The notes under the pieces were generated by a model. That model was given only the letters and a program-made list of their open reading frames with translations. It was not told the DNA's origin and did no database searches. From NCBI GenBank assembly GCA_017475785.1, contig JAFVEX010000074.1, forward strand, positions 1 through 7,701: a DNA stretch of 7,701 nucleotides. Direction: 5' to 3'. Positions within the stretch are counted from its first letter, which is position 1. Every line of letters begins with the position of its first letter. Shown here piece after piece: positions 1-5,525 of this stretch. The DNA comes from Eubacterium sp. GTDB taxonomy: Bacteria; Bacillota_A; Clostridia; Lachnospirales; Lachnospiraceae. The position numbers and the translations under genes are program-made.

Positions 1-782
1 TGGTATTGGATCAGGTTAACCGGGAGAAGGCGAGCAACCTGACCGGGCAGATGAGCCTGTTCGACCTGATGCCGGAGGAAAACCAGAAGGCGTTTGAGAT
101 TCAGATGCCGGATGTCGGCGAGTTTGAGGATGAGGAAAAGCTGCTCTATGAGCGCGAGGTGACCGGAATTTATATCAGCGGGCATCCGCTGCAGCGCTAT
201 GAATCTATCTGGCGGAAGACCGTCACGGCAGCGACCACCGAGTTCCAGCTTGATGAGGAGAGCGGCGCGTCAGGAGTGCGTGACGGCGCGCATGTCGTCG
301 TCGGCGGCGTGATCACCGGCCGCACCATAAAATATACAAAAAACAATAAAATCATGGCGTTCCTGACGCTGGAGGATCTGTACGGGACGGTCGAAGTCGT
401 CGTATTCCCAAAGGATTACGAGCGGTACGGTGAGAAGCTGCAGGAGGACGCCCGCGTCTTCATCACGGGGCGTGTTTCCGCGGAGGACGAGCGTGCGTCG
501 AAGGTGATCCTGGAACGTGTGACGATGTTCAATGAGATTCCGCAGCAGCTGTGGATTCAGTATCCCGACAGGGAGACCTATGTCCGGACAGGCGGGACAC
601 TCTCACGCCTTCTGTCGGAATACAGCGCGCCGGGACGCGATGAGGTGATTGTCTATCTGAAGACAGAAAAACAGATGAAGACTGCCGCAGATGGCCTTCT
701 GGTGACAGATCAATTTGTGCAGGATGCCCGGAATGCGTACGGGACAGAAAATGTCAGATTGACGCAGAAAAGCATACGGTGA
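1..782 (+). CDS. dnaE: DNA polymerase III subunit alpha, C-terminal part (5' end outside window)
   Basis: This is the last ~260 residues of the alpha (polymerase) subunit of the replicative DNA polymerase; the frame is open from base 3 and the gene starts upstream of the window. Seen in order: QMSLF at 48-62, matching the QxxLF beta-clamp-binding motif that follows the fingers and HhH region; EREVTGIYISGHPL at 150-191, a DnaE signature just before the OB domain; and an OB-fold at about 282-521 containing KIMAFLTLED (348-377) and the VVVFPKDYE strand, typical of the nucleic-acid-binding domain. A C-terminal domain of about 80 residues follows and ends at TGA 780-782. The catalytic PHP and palm domains are not in view, so activity cannot be judged. 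The OB signature fits DnaE; PolC has a different domain order. No clear terminator follows, so transcription could continue into the next small gene. Confidence 0.95.
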   Translation, partial: VLDQVNREKASNLTGQMSLFDLMPEENQKAFEIQMPDVGEFEDEEKLLYEREVTGIYISGHPLQRYESIWRKTVTAATTEFQLDEESGASGVRDGAHVVVGGVITGRTIKYTKNNKIMAFLTLEDLYGTVEVVVFPKDYERYGEKLQEDARVFITGRVSAEDERASKVILERVTMFNEIPQQLWIQYPDRETYVRTGGTLSRLLSEYSAPGRDEVIVYLKTEKQMKTAADGLLVTDQFVQDARNAYGTENVRLTQKSIR

Positions 783-939
783 TTCCTGTTTTTGGGAGGA
801 AAACGATTCGAAAATTACAAAAATCTTCGAAAAAAATCGTAAAAAATACAGGTCACACATTAAGTCACACGTTGTCTTTGAGGAAACTGGGTGTTCAAGT
901 AATCTATGTCAGTTTGTTTTGGCTGCGAGGAGGTTGATC
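783..939 (+). other. A-rich intergenic region with two pairs of short direct repeats
   Basis: This 157-base gap holds no gene I can support. It has two copies of TTCGAAAA (807-814 and 826-833), flanked by ACGAT (803-807) and ATCGT (836-840) so that an interrupted inverted repeat can be drawn. It also has two copies of GTCACAC (852-858 and 864-870) spaced 12 bases apart, about one helical turn. I see no convincing -35/-10 pair; TTGAGG 878-883 with TAATCT 900-905 is weak. A GGGAGGA sequence at 794-800 has no usable start codon behind it. The repeats could be operator half-sites for the following antitoxin homologue, but that is a guess. Confidence 0.3.
927..933 (+). promoter_or_regulatory. Ribosome binding site fixing the antitoxin start at 940
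   Basis: GAGGAGG lies six bases before the ATG at 940. The same frame is open back to a TTG at 919, but that TTG lies upstream of this site and would add seven residues with no family match, so the ATG is preferred. Confidence 0.8.
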
Positions 940-1164
940 ATGAACATAGACACGAAAACCGTAGTTTCCATGACGGAGGCGAATCAGAATTTTTCAAGAG
1001 TTTCCCGTATGGTTGAACAGCATGGGAGCGCAATTATTTTTAAGAACAATGTTCCGCGGTATCTGGTGGTTGATTTCGCAAAACTTGATGATATCATTTC
1101 GGATTCCGACGAAGAGGCGACACAGGCATTCTGGAATTACCTGGTCAGCGTAAAGGGGAAATAA
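940..1164 (+). CDS. Phd/YefM-family antitoxin homologue, solitary
   Basis: A 74-residue protein whose sequence resembles type II antitoxins of the Phd/YefM family. The N-terminal half, with VSMTEANQNFSRVSRMVEQ and then a hydrophobic strand (AIIFKNNVPRYLVV), matches the compact DNA-binding fold by which these proteins dimerise and bind their own operator. The C-terminal tail after about residue 47 (DDIISDSDEEATQAFWNYL) is acidic and short, in the position where Phd/YefM proteins wrap their toxin. No toxin gene lies beside it: dnaE is upstream, and a terminator and then pfkA are downstream. From memory, similar lone genes sit between dnaE and pfkA in other Lachnospiraceae, which would fit a stable regulator rather than an active addiction module; I cannot verify this here. 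Membership of the family is fairly sure; the role is unknown. Confidence 0.8.
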   Translation: MNIDTKTVVSMTEANQNFSRVSRMVEQHGSAIIFKNNVPRYLVVDFAKLDDIISDSDEEATQAFWNYLVSVKGK

Positions 1165-1225
1165 AGGGAACCGGGGAGGTAATATACAAGAAAGGGCAAA
1201 CTGGATATTACAGGACAGAAATGTG

Positions 1226-1273
1226 AAGCGGACCTGCTGCGTGAACAGAGGTTCGCTTTTCCGGTTTTGTTTT
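1226..1273 (+). terminator. Intrinsic terminator between the antitoxin homologue and pfkA
   Basis: AAGCGGACCT (1226-1235) pairs with AGGTTCGCTT (1249-1258) over ten positions, with one G-U pair. Three more pairs (1237-1239 with 1246-1248) close a six-base loop after a bulged G. The 3' arm runs straight into a T-rich tract (1257-1273: TTTT, CCGG, TTTTG, TTTT). The position, just before the pfkA promoter, supports a real transcription end point that isolates pfkA from upstream readthrough. Confidence 0.8.
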
Positions 1274-1275
1274 GA

Positions 1276-1304
1276 ATGACAAACATCGAAAAGCTTGCTA
1301 TAAT
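1276..1304 (+). promoter_or_regulatory. Strong sigma-A-type promoter of pfkA
   Basis: The -35 is ATGACA (1276-1281, five of six to TTGACA), the spacer is 17 bases, and the -10 is a perfect TATAAT (1299-1304) preceded by TG at 1296-1297, giving an extended -10 (TGCTATAAT). Transcription should start near 1311, leaving a leader of about 46 bases before the ATG at 1357. No palindromic operator is obvious, so expression may be largely constitutive. Confidence 0.88.
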
Positions 1305-1343
1305 ATGCTTTGTCAGTTACAATGCGTTTGATCTGTTATCCGC

Positions 1344-1349
1344 GGAGGT
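1344..1349 (+). promoter_or_regulatory. Ribosome binding site fixing the pfkA start at 1357
   Basis: GGAGGT lies seven bases before ATG 1357. The in-frame ATG at 1276 lies within the -35 element, upstream of the expected transcript start, and has no ribosome binding site, so the longer reading is rejected. Confidence 0.88.
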
Positions 1350-1356
1350 AGTAGCA

Positions 1357-2358
1357 ATGGCAGAACATCAGGCACATAAAATCAGGACAATCGGCGTTCT
1401 CACGAGCGGCGGCGACGCGCCAGGAATGAATGCCGCGATCCGCGCGGTTGTCAGGCGCGGGCGCGGAAGAGGCCTCACGACGATGGGCGTGTACCGCGGA
1501 TATGAAGGGCTGATCAACCGTGAGATCAGGGAACTGGAGGCAAAGGACGTGTCCGATATTATCGGGCGCGGAGGCACCATCCTCTACACGGCGCGAAGCG
1601 CGGATATGCGCACGGACGCCGGGCAGGAGAAGGCAGCGCAGGTCTGCCGTGAGTTTGGCATTGAAGGTCTTGTGGTGATCGGCGGAGACGGTTCGTTCGC
1701 AGGCGCGCAGAAGCTTGCGGAGCGGGGCATCAACGTCGTGGGCGTCCCCGGCACGATTGACCTTGATATCGCCTGCACAGAATACACCATCGGATTTGAT
1801 ACGGCCGTCAACACGGCGATCGAGGCGATCGACAAGGTGCGCGACACTTCCGCGTCTCATGAGCGCGTCAGCATTATCGAGGTCATGGGCAGAAACGCAG
1901 GTTACATCGCGCTCTGGGCAGGAATCGGCAGCGGGTCAGAGAATATTCTGCTTCCGGAAAAATACGATTACGATGAGCAGCAGGTAATCAACAATGTCAT
2001 CAGCACACGCCGCAAGGGAAAGAAGCACCATATTATTATTAACGCGGAAGGAATCGGCCACTCCACGTCCATGGCGCGCCGGATTGAGGCGGCGACCGGG
2101 ATCGGGACGCGCGCGACGATTCTCGGGCACATGCAGCGCGGAGGAAGACCGACCGGACGCGACCGGATGATGGCGACAATGATGGGCGCGCGGGCAGTTG
2201 ACCTTCTTATAGAAGGGAAAACCAAGCGGGTCGTTGCGTGGCGGAAGGGTGAACTTGTTGACTATGATATCAACGAGGCGCTGGCGATGCAGAAGGATCT
2301 GGATCCTTACGAGTATGAAATCTCACGCGCACTGTCCTACAATTATTCAAAAAAATGA
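1357..2358 (+). CDS. pfkA: ATP-dependent 6-phosphofructokinase
   Basis: Phosphorylates fructose 6-phosphate to fructose 1,6-bisphosphate with ATP, the committing step of glycolysis, in the cytosol. The 333-residue length is close to that of bacterial group A enzymes (about 320). Visible motifs: SGGDAPGMNAAIR (17-29) for the ATP phosphates; TARSADMR (78-85); GGDGS (109-113), where the glycine after the aspartate is typical of ATP users and an aspartate of PPi users; PGTIDLD (131-137) with a glycine, not lysine, before the TID triad, again pointing to ATP; MGRNAGY (177-183); and LGHMQRGG around H258. The TIDND loop of the family reads TIDLD here: the two aspartates and the threonine remain but the asparagine is leucine, and the following KGTD of E. 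coli is ACTE. The gene has its own promoter, and the 34-base gap to the methyltransferase suggests co-transcription. Confidence 0.95.
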   Translation: MAEHQAHKIRTIGVLTSGGDAPGMNAAIRAVVRRGRGRGLTTMGVYRGYEGLINREIRELEAKDVSDIIGRGGTILYTARSADMRTDAGQEKAAQVCREFGIEGLVVIGGDGSFAGAQKLAERGINVVGVPGTIDLDIACTEYTIGFDTAVNTAIEAIDKVRDTSASHERVSIIEVMGRNAGYIALWAGIGSGSENILLPEKYDYDEQQVINNVISTRRKGKKHHIIINAEGIGHSTSMARRIEAATGIGTRATILGHMQRGGRPTGRDRMMATMMGARAVDLLIEGKTKRVVAWRKGELVDYDINEALAMQKDLDPYEYEISRALSYNYSKK

Positions 2359-2392
2359 TTGGTAATAAATACAATTACAATTACAGTCGGCA

Positions 2393-3184
2393 ATGATTAC
2401 AAGCAGCAGCAATGAAAAAATCAAGTGGGTTGTTCAACTGAACAACCGTTCAAAAGCGCGCAGGGAATCGGGATGTTTCGCGGCAGAAGGGTATAAGCTG
2501 TTCTGCGAGACGCCGGAATCGCTGCGTCGCGCTGTTTTTATTACAGAAACGTTCGCGAATGCGCATCCGGAGATTGCGCGGCGCGATGATACAGAGATCG
2601 TCGCCGAACATATCTTCGGCAAAATGTGCGACACCCGCACGCCGCAGGGCATCCTCACAGTCGCCGCGATGCCGGTCTGGAGCAGAGATTCGCTGCTCGG
2701 CAGCGGCAGGACGCCCCTGGTCATGGTGCTGGAGAATGTGCAGGATCCCGGCAACGTGGGAACGATTATCCGGACGGCAGAGGGCGCTGGTGTGACGGGA
2801 ATTTTCATCAGCCGCGATACGGCTGACGTGTTCTCTCCAAAGGTGATTCGCGCCACGATGGGATCTGTTTTCAGGGTGCCGCTGATCCGGGAGGAGTCGC
2901 TGACAGATGTGCTGACGTGGCTTTCCGCGCGCGGCATTTCCACCTGCGCGGCCCATCTGGATGGCAGCGTCGTTTATACAGAGCCGGACTACACTGCAGG
3001 AACCGCGTTTTTGATTGGAAATGAGGGAAACGGACTAACGGATGAACTGGCCGCAGCCGCGGACCTGCGGATCCGCATTCCCATGGACGGGCAGGTGGAG
3101 TCGCTGAACGCATCTGTCGCGGCGGCAGTGATGATGTATGAGGCCTCCCGCCAGAGGAGACGGGCGGGCGTCCCGGCAGAATAG
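2393..3184 (+). CDS. SpoU/TrmH-family RNA 2'-O-methyltransferase
   Basis: A 263-residue SPOUT-fold methyltransferase that transfers a methyl group from S-adenosylmethionine to a ribose 2'-OH in RNA, most likely 23S rRNA. An N-terminal substrate-binding domain (about 1-95, with CFAAEGYKLF at 28-37) precedes the catalytic domain with all three SpoU motifs: motif 1 ENVQDPGNVGTIIRTAEG (114-131; N121, R127), motif 2 SPKVIRATMGSVFRVP (148-163), and motif 3 IGNEGNGL (208-215) with IPMDGQVESLNASVAAA (229-245), which form the SAM-binding knot. The two-domain layout resembles RlmB and Bacillus YsgA; which nucleotide is modified cannot be told. There is no good ribosome binding site, only AT-rich sequence including a repeated ACAATT, so translation may depend on coupling to pfkA. 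The last 13 residues (ASRQRRRAGVPAE) and the stop lie in the first unit of a tandem repeat. Confidence 0.92.
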   Translation: MITSSSNEKIKWVVQLNNRSKARRESGCFAAEGYKLFCETPESLRRAVFITETFANAHPEIARRDDTEIVAEHIFGKMCDTRTPQGILTVAAMPVWSRDSLLGSGRTPLVMVLENVQDPGNVGTIIRTAEGAGVTGIFISRDTADVFSPKVIRATMGSVFRVPLIREESLTDVLTWLSARGISTCAAHLDGSVVYTEPDYTAGTAFLIGNEGNGLTDELAAAADLRIRIPMDGQVESLNASVAAAVMMYEASRQRRRAGVPAE

Positions 3185-3336
3185 ACAGTCGGCCTTCCGC
3201 CAGAGGGAAGGTCAGGCTTCCCGGCTGAGTAGACAGTCAGCCTCCCGCCAGAGGGGAAGGTCAGGCATCCAGGTGGAATAGACAGTGAGTTTTCCGCCAG
3301 AGGAGACGGGCGGGCATCCCGGCAGAATAGACAGTT
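3142..3336 (+). repeat. Four tandem copies of a ~49-base GC-rich unit
   Basis: Units are 3142-3190, 3191-3238, 3239-3287 and 3288-3336 (49, 48, 49 and 49 bases). All share CCGCCAGAGG near the start and end in TAGACAGT (at 3182, 3230, 3279 and 3328). The order is A-B-B-A: units 1 and 4 match at about 43 of 49 positions and contain GACGGGCGGGC, while units 2 and 3 carry GAAGGTCAGGC instead. Each can form a short hairpin by a different pairing: CCCGCC with GGCGGG (3147-3152 with 3163-3168) in A, CCTTCC with GGAAGG (3193-3198 with 3206-3211) in B. Unit 1 contains the last 13 codons and stop of the methyltransferase; units 2-4 are non-coding and fill the gap before argF. No T-tract follows, so it is not a simple terminator. 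Confidence 0.9.
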
Positions 3337-3359
3337 AACGCACGAAGGAGGTAAGAGTT

Positions 3360-4358
3360 GTGCAGTTAAAAGGCAGACATTTCTTGACACTGAAGGATTT
3401 TCAGCCCGATGAGATCCAGTATATGATTGATCTCGCGGCACAGCTGAAACAGCTGAAAAAGCAGGGCGTGCCGGTAGATGTGCTGCGCGGTAAAAATGTC
3501 GCGCTGATTTTTGAAAAGACCAGCACCCGCACCAGGTGTTCCTTCGAGGTGGCTGCGCATGACCTCGGCATGGGAACGACCTATCTGGATCCGAAAAGTT
3601 CCCAGATCGGAAAAAAAGAAAGCATCAAGGACACGGCGCGTGTGCTCGGCAGCATGTACGACGGAATAGAGTACCGGGGGTTCGGACAGGAGATCGTGGA
3701 GACACTGGCGAAATACGCCGGCGTGCCCGTCTGGAACGGACTGACGAATGAGTACCATCCGACGCAGATGCTGGCGGATCTGCTGACGGTCCGCGAGCAG
3801 TTCGGGTACCTGAAAGGCATCCGTCTTGCTTATATGGGCGATGCCCGCTATAACATGGGAAATTCCCTGATGATCGCCTGCGCGAAGATGGGCATGCATT
3901 TTACTGCGTGCGCGCCGGAAAAATACTTCCCTGACGCGGCGCTCGTAGAGCAGTGCCGCAAATACGCCGCGGAGAGCGGCGCGACGATTACCCTGACAGA
4001 GGATGTCGCGGAAGGCACAAAGAATCAGGATGTCATCTATACAGATGTCTGGGTATCCATGGGAGAGCCGGACGAGGTATGGGAGGAACGCATCCGCGAG
4101 CTCTCGCCGTACAAGGTGACGGCAGATGTGATGAAAAATGCGGGAGAAGACGCGATCTTCCTGCATTGTCTGCCTTCCTTCCATGATCTGAATACGGACA
4201 TCGGACGCGAAATGAGCGAGCGCTTCGGGATAGATGACATGGAGGTGACGGACGAGGTGTTTGAGTCCGCCCAGTCGCGGGTGTTTGAGGAAGCCGAGAA
4301 CCGGATGCACACGATAAAGGCTGTGATGGCCGCTACACTTGGGGCGTTTGAGCGCTGA
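3360..4358 (+). CDS. argF: Ornithine carbamoyltransferase
   Basis: Makes citrulline and phosphate from ornithine and carbamoyl phosphate, in arginine synthesis, or runs in reverse in arginine breakdown. The 332 residues carry the family motifs at the same numbering as the E. coli enzyme: STRTR (55-59) and HPTQ (133-136) for carbamoyl phosphate, DVWVSMGE (229-236), whose SMG loop binds ornithine, and HCLP (269-272) with the active-site cysteine C270. The usual HCLPAFHD reads HCLPSFHD. The SMG loop argues against putrescine or aspartate carbamoyltransferase. No arcA, arcC or other arg gene is adjacent, so the biosynthetic or catabolic role cannot be settled by context; argF is the default symbol and arcB the alternative. 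The start is GTG 3360, seven bases after a strong AAGGAGGT (3345-3352). No promoter was found, so readthrough from pfkA across the repeats is possible. Confidence 0.93.
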   Translation: MQLKGRHFLTLKDFQPDEIQYMIDLAAQLKQLKKQGVPVDVLRGKNVALIFEKTSTRTRCSFEVAAHDLGMGTTYLDPKSSQIGKKESIKDTARVLGSMYDGIEYRGFGQEIVETLAKYAGVPVWNGLTNEYHPTQMLADLLTVREQFGYLKGIRLAYMGDARYNMGNSLMIACAKMGMHFTACAPEKYFPDAALVEQCRKYAAESGATITLTEDVAEGTKNQDVIYTDVWVSMGEPDEVWEERIRELSPYKVTADVMKNAGEDAIFLHCLPSFHDLNTDIGREMSERFGIDDMEVTDEVFESAQSRVFEEAENRMHTIKAVMAATLGAFER

Positions 4359-4364
4359 ATTTAT

Positions 4365-4395
4365 GTTTGTCGTCACCCTGCTGATCCCGACAAAC
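4365..4395 (+). other. Inverted repeat between argF and the hydrolase gene
   Basis: GTTTGTCG (4365-4372) pairs perfectly with CGACAAAC (4388-4395) around a 15-base loop, and two more pairs follow after one mismatch. The sequence downstream (TTATATTTGG) is only weakly T-rich, so this is at best a weak terminator. It ends nine bases before the hydrolase ribosome binding site (GGAGAAG, 4404-4410), so a protein operator or a translation-modulating hairpin is also possible. Confidence 0.5.
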
Positions 4396-4414
4396 TTATA
4401 TTTGGAGAAGTTTT

Positions 4415-5401
4415 ATGGAAATCAGAGACTGGACATATGAGGAGTTTCCGGAATACCGTGAGATCCCGCGGGGCGCAGACCGGCTTGAGGTGACTGGCGA
4501 CGAGATGGGCACGTTCTATGTGCCGGATGTAGAGTATGCTGTCATTGACGGGATTCACCTGTATCTGCAGGTGCTGCTCCCGCTAAGCAGGAATCACCCG
4601 GAGATGCGCTGTCCCTGTATTGTCTATATACAAGGGAGCGGCTGGATGGAGCAGGACTGTTATCACAATGTCGGCAGGATTGCGAAGCTTGCCGAGCGCG
4701 GATATGTTGTGGCGATTGTCCAGTACCGGCACTCCGGGCAGGCCGGGTTTCCGGCGCAGATTCAGGACGCGAGGAACGCGGTGCGCTTTATGCGGAAAAA
4801 CGCGGATGAATTCCGTGTGATTCCGGATCAGATTTTTCTGGCAGGGTCTTCCTCCGGCGGGCACACGGCTGTGATGGCTGCGATTCCCGGGGCGGCGGAC
4901 TGCCCGGAACACGGACTAAAGACGGCCGCGGATCAGGAGGCAGGGGGTCCTGCTGTGCAGTTTGACCGCAGCCTGTATCCAGGGGTTTCGGCAGAGGTGA
5001 TCGGCGTGCTGGATTACTATGGCTGCGTTTCGCTGGCAATGGAAGATGGGTTTCCCACCATGACGGACCGTGGCGAGGCGGGCAGCATGGATACGCTGTT
5101 TCTTTCGCAGATACCGGAAGAGGAGCGGGACGGGCTGGAGGCGCGCGCGTCTGCTGTTACATGGATTACAGAGGAGCGTCAGCTCCCGCCGTTCTTCATT
5201 CTTCACGGAACCAAGGATCGAGTCGTAAACACCCGGCAGAGTGTGGAATTATATGAAAAGCTGCTCGCATGTGGAAAGACAGCGGAGTTACATTTACTTG
5301 GCGGCGCGGATCACGGCGGACCGGAATACTGGATGAAAGAAGTCGTGGATCTGGCGGACGCATTCTGCAGGCGGGTTCTAAAAGAACAAAGGAAACACTG
5401 A
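4415..5401 (+). CDS. Alpha/beta-hydrolase, esterase/lipase-like
   Basis: A 328-residue alpha/beta-hydrolase of the BD-FAE/acetylesterase-like group, probably a carboxylesterase of unknown substrate. About 40 N-terminal residues precede the core. The strand CPCIVYIQGSGW (66-77) holds the oxyanion position normally HGGGW, here QGSGW. YRHSGQAGFPAQIQDARNAVRF (104-125) is characteristic of this group. The nucleophile elbow GSSSG (144-148) places the catalytic serine at S146; the acid is D268 in HGTKDRVV and the base H300 in GADHGG, so the triad looks complete. Residues about 160-235 form a variable cap-like segment. No signal peptide or membrane segment is visible, so it should act in the cytosol, perhaps on deacetylation of imported sugars or xenobiotic esters (inference). 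ATG 4415 follows GGAG by seven bases. Nothing in the neighbouring genes indicates the substrate. Confidence 0.85.
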   Translation: MEIRDWTYEEFPEYREIPRGADRLEVTGDEMGTFYVPDVEYAVIDGIHLYLQVLLPLSRNHPEMRCPCIVYIQGSGWMEQDCYHNVGRIAKLAERGYVVAIVQYRHSGQAGFPAQIQDARNAVRFMRKNADEFRVIPDQIFLAGSSSGGHTAVMAAIPGAADCPEHGLKTAADQEAGGPAVQFDRSLYPGVSAEVIGVLDYYGCVSLAMEDGFPTMTDRGEAGSMDTLFLSQIPEEERDGLEARASAVTWITEERQLPPFFILHGTKDRVVNTRQSVELYEKLLACGKTAELHLLGGADHGGPEYWMKEVVDLADAFCRRVLKEQRKH

Positions 5402-5445
5402 TTGATTCGAGATGGTCTGATCCCGGGAGCTGAGCGGTGATGGAT

Positions 5446-5503
5446 TAAATCAGCGTTTCTGAAAGTCCGCGAACGGAATTCGTCTCCCTCATTCCCTGAT
5501 TTA
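5446..5503 (+). other. Long-range inverted repeat in the birA leader
   Basis: TAAATCAG (5446-5453) is perfectly complementary to CTGATTTA (5496-5503), separated by 42 bases that could fold further. The right arm ends six bases before the birA ribosome binding site (AGGAGG, 5509-5514). No -35/-10 pair was convincing in the 124-base gap between the hydrolase and birA. It may be a leader-RNA structure or chance; there is no BirA-type bio operator to compare with nearby. Confidence 0.35.
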
Positions 5504-5525
5504 TAAGCAGGAGGACTGTGATTGC

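Noticed and set aside
783..801. Terminator after dnaE
   Set aside because: TTCCT (783-787) and AGGAA (797-801) give only a five-pair stem with no T-tract after it.
1165..1275. Toxin gene paired with the Phd/YefM homologue
   Set aside because: The longest frame after the ribosome-binding-like site is about 14 codons and lacks a normal start; dnaE and pfkA occupy both sides.
3142..3336. CRISPR array
   Set aside because: The units are contiguous and imperfect, with no unique spacers between conserved repeats and no cas genes nearby.
3185..3359. argF promoter or ArgR operator within the repeats
   Set aside because: TAGACA resembles a -35 in every unit, but no TATAAT-like -10 lies at the right distance, and nothing resembles the AT-rich ARG-box palindrome.
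2989..3441. A - strand open frame through the repeat array giving a repeated GGRxTVYSAG peptide
   Set aside because: The peptide repetition only mirrors the DNA repeat; three of the four units are 49 bases, which breaks the phase. It has no ribosome binding site and overlaps argF and the methyltransferase in antisense.
3360..4358. Putrescine or other non-ornithine carbamoyltransferase
   Set aside because: The SMG loop (233-235) and HCLP with C270 match ornithine carbamoyltransferase, and no agmatine deiminase genes are adjacent.
3366..4376. A 336-codon open frame on the - strand across argF
   Set aside because: It is a shadow of the argF codon bias: no recognisable domain, no ribosome binding site, and the + strand carries a full set of ornithine carbamoyltransferase motifs.
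5402..5525. Missing winged-helix domain of BirA upstream, as a frameshifted fragment
   Set aside because: The in-frame upstream sequence is closed at 5460-5462, and nothing there reads like a helix-turn-helix, so a monofunctional ligase is the simpler view.
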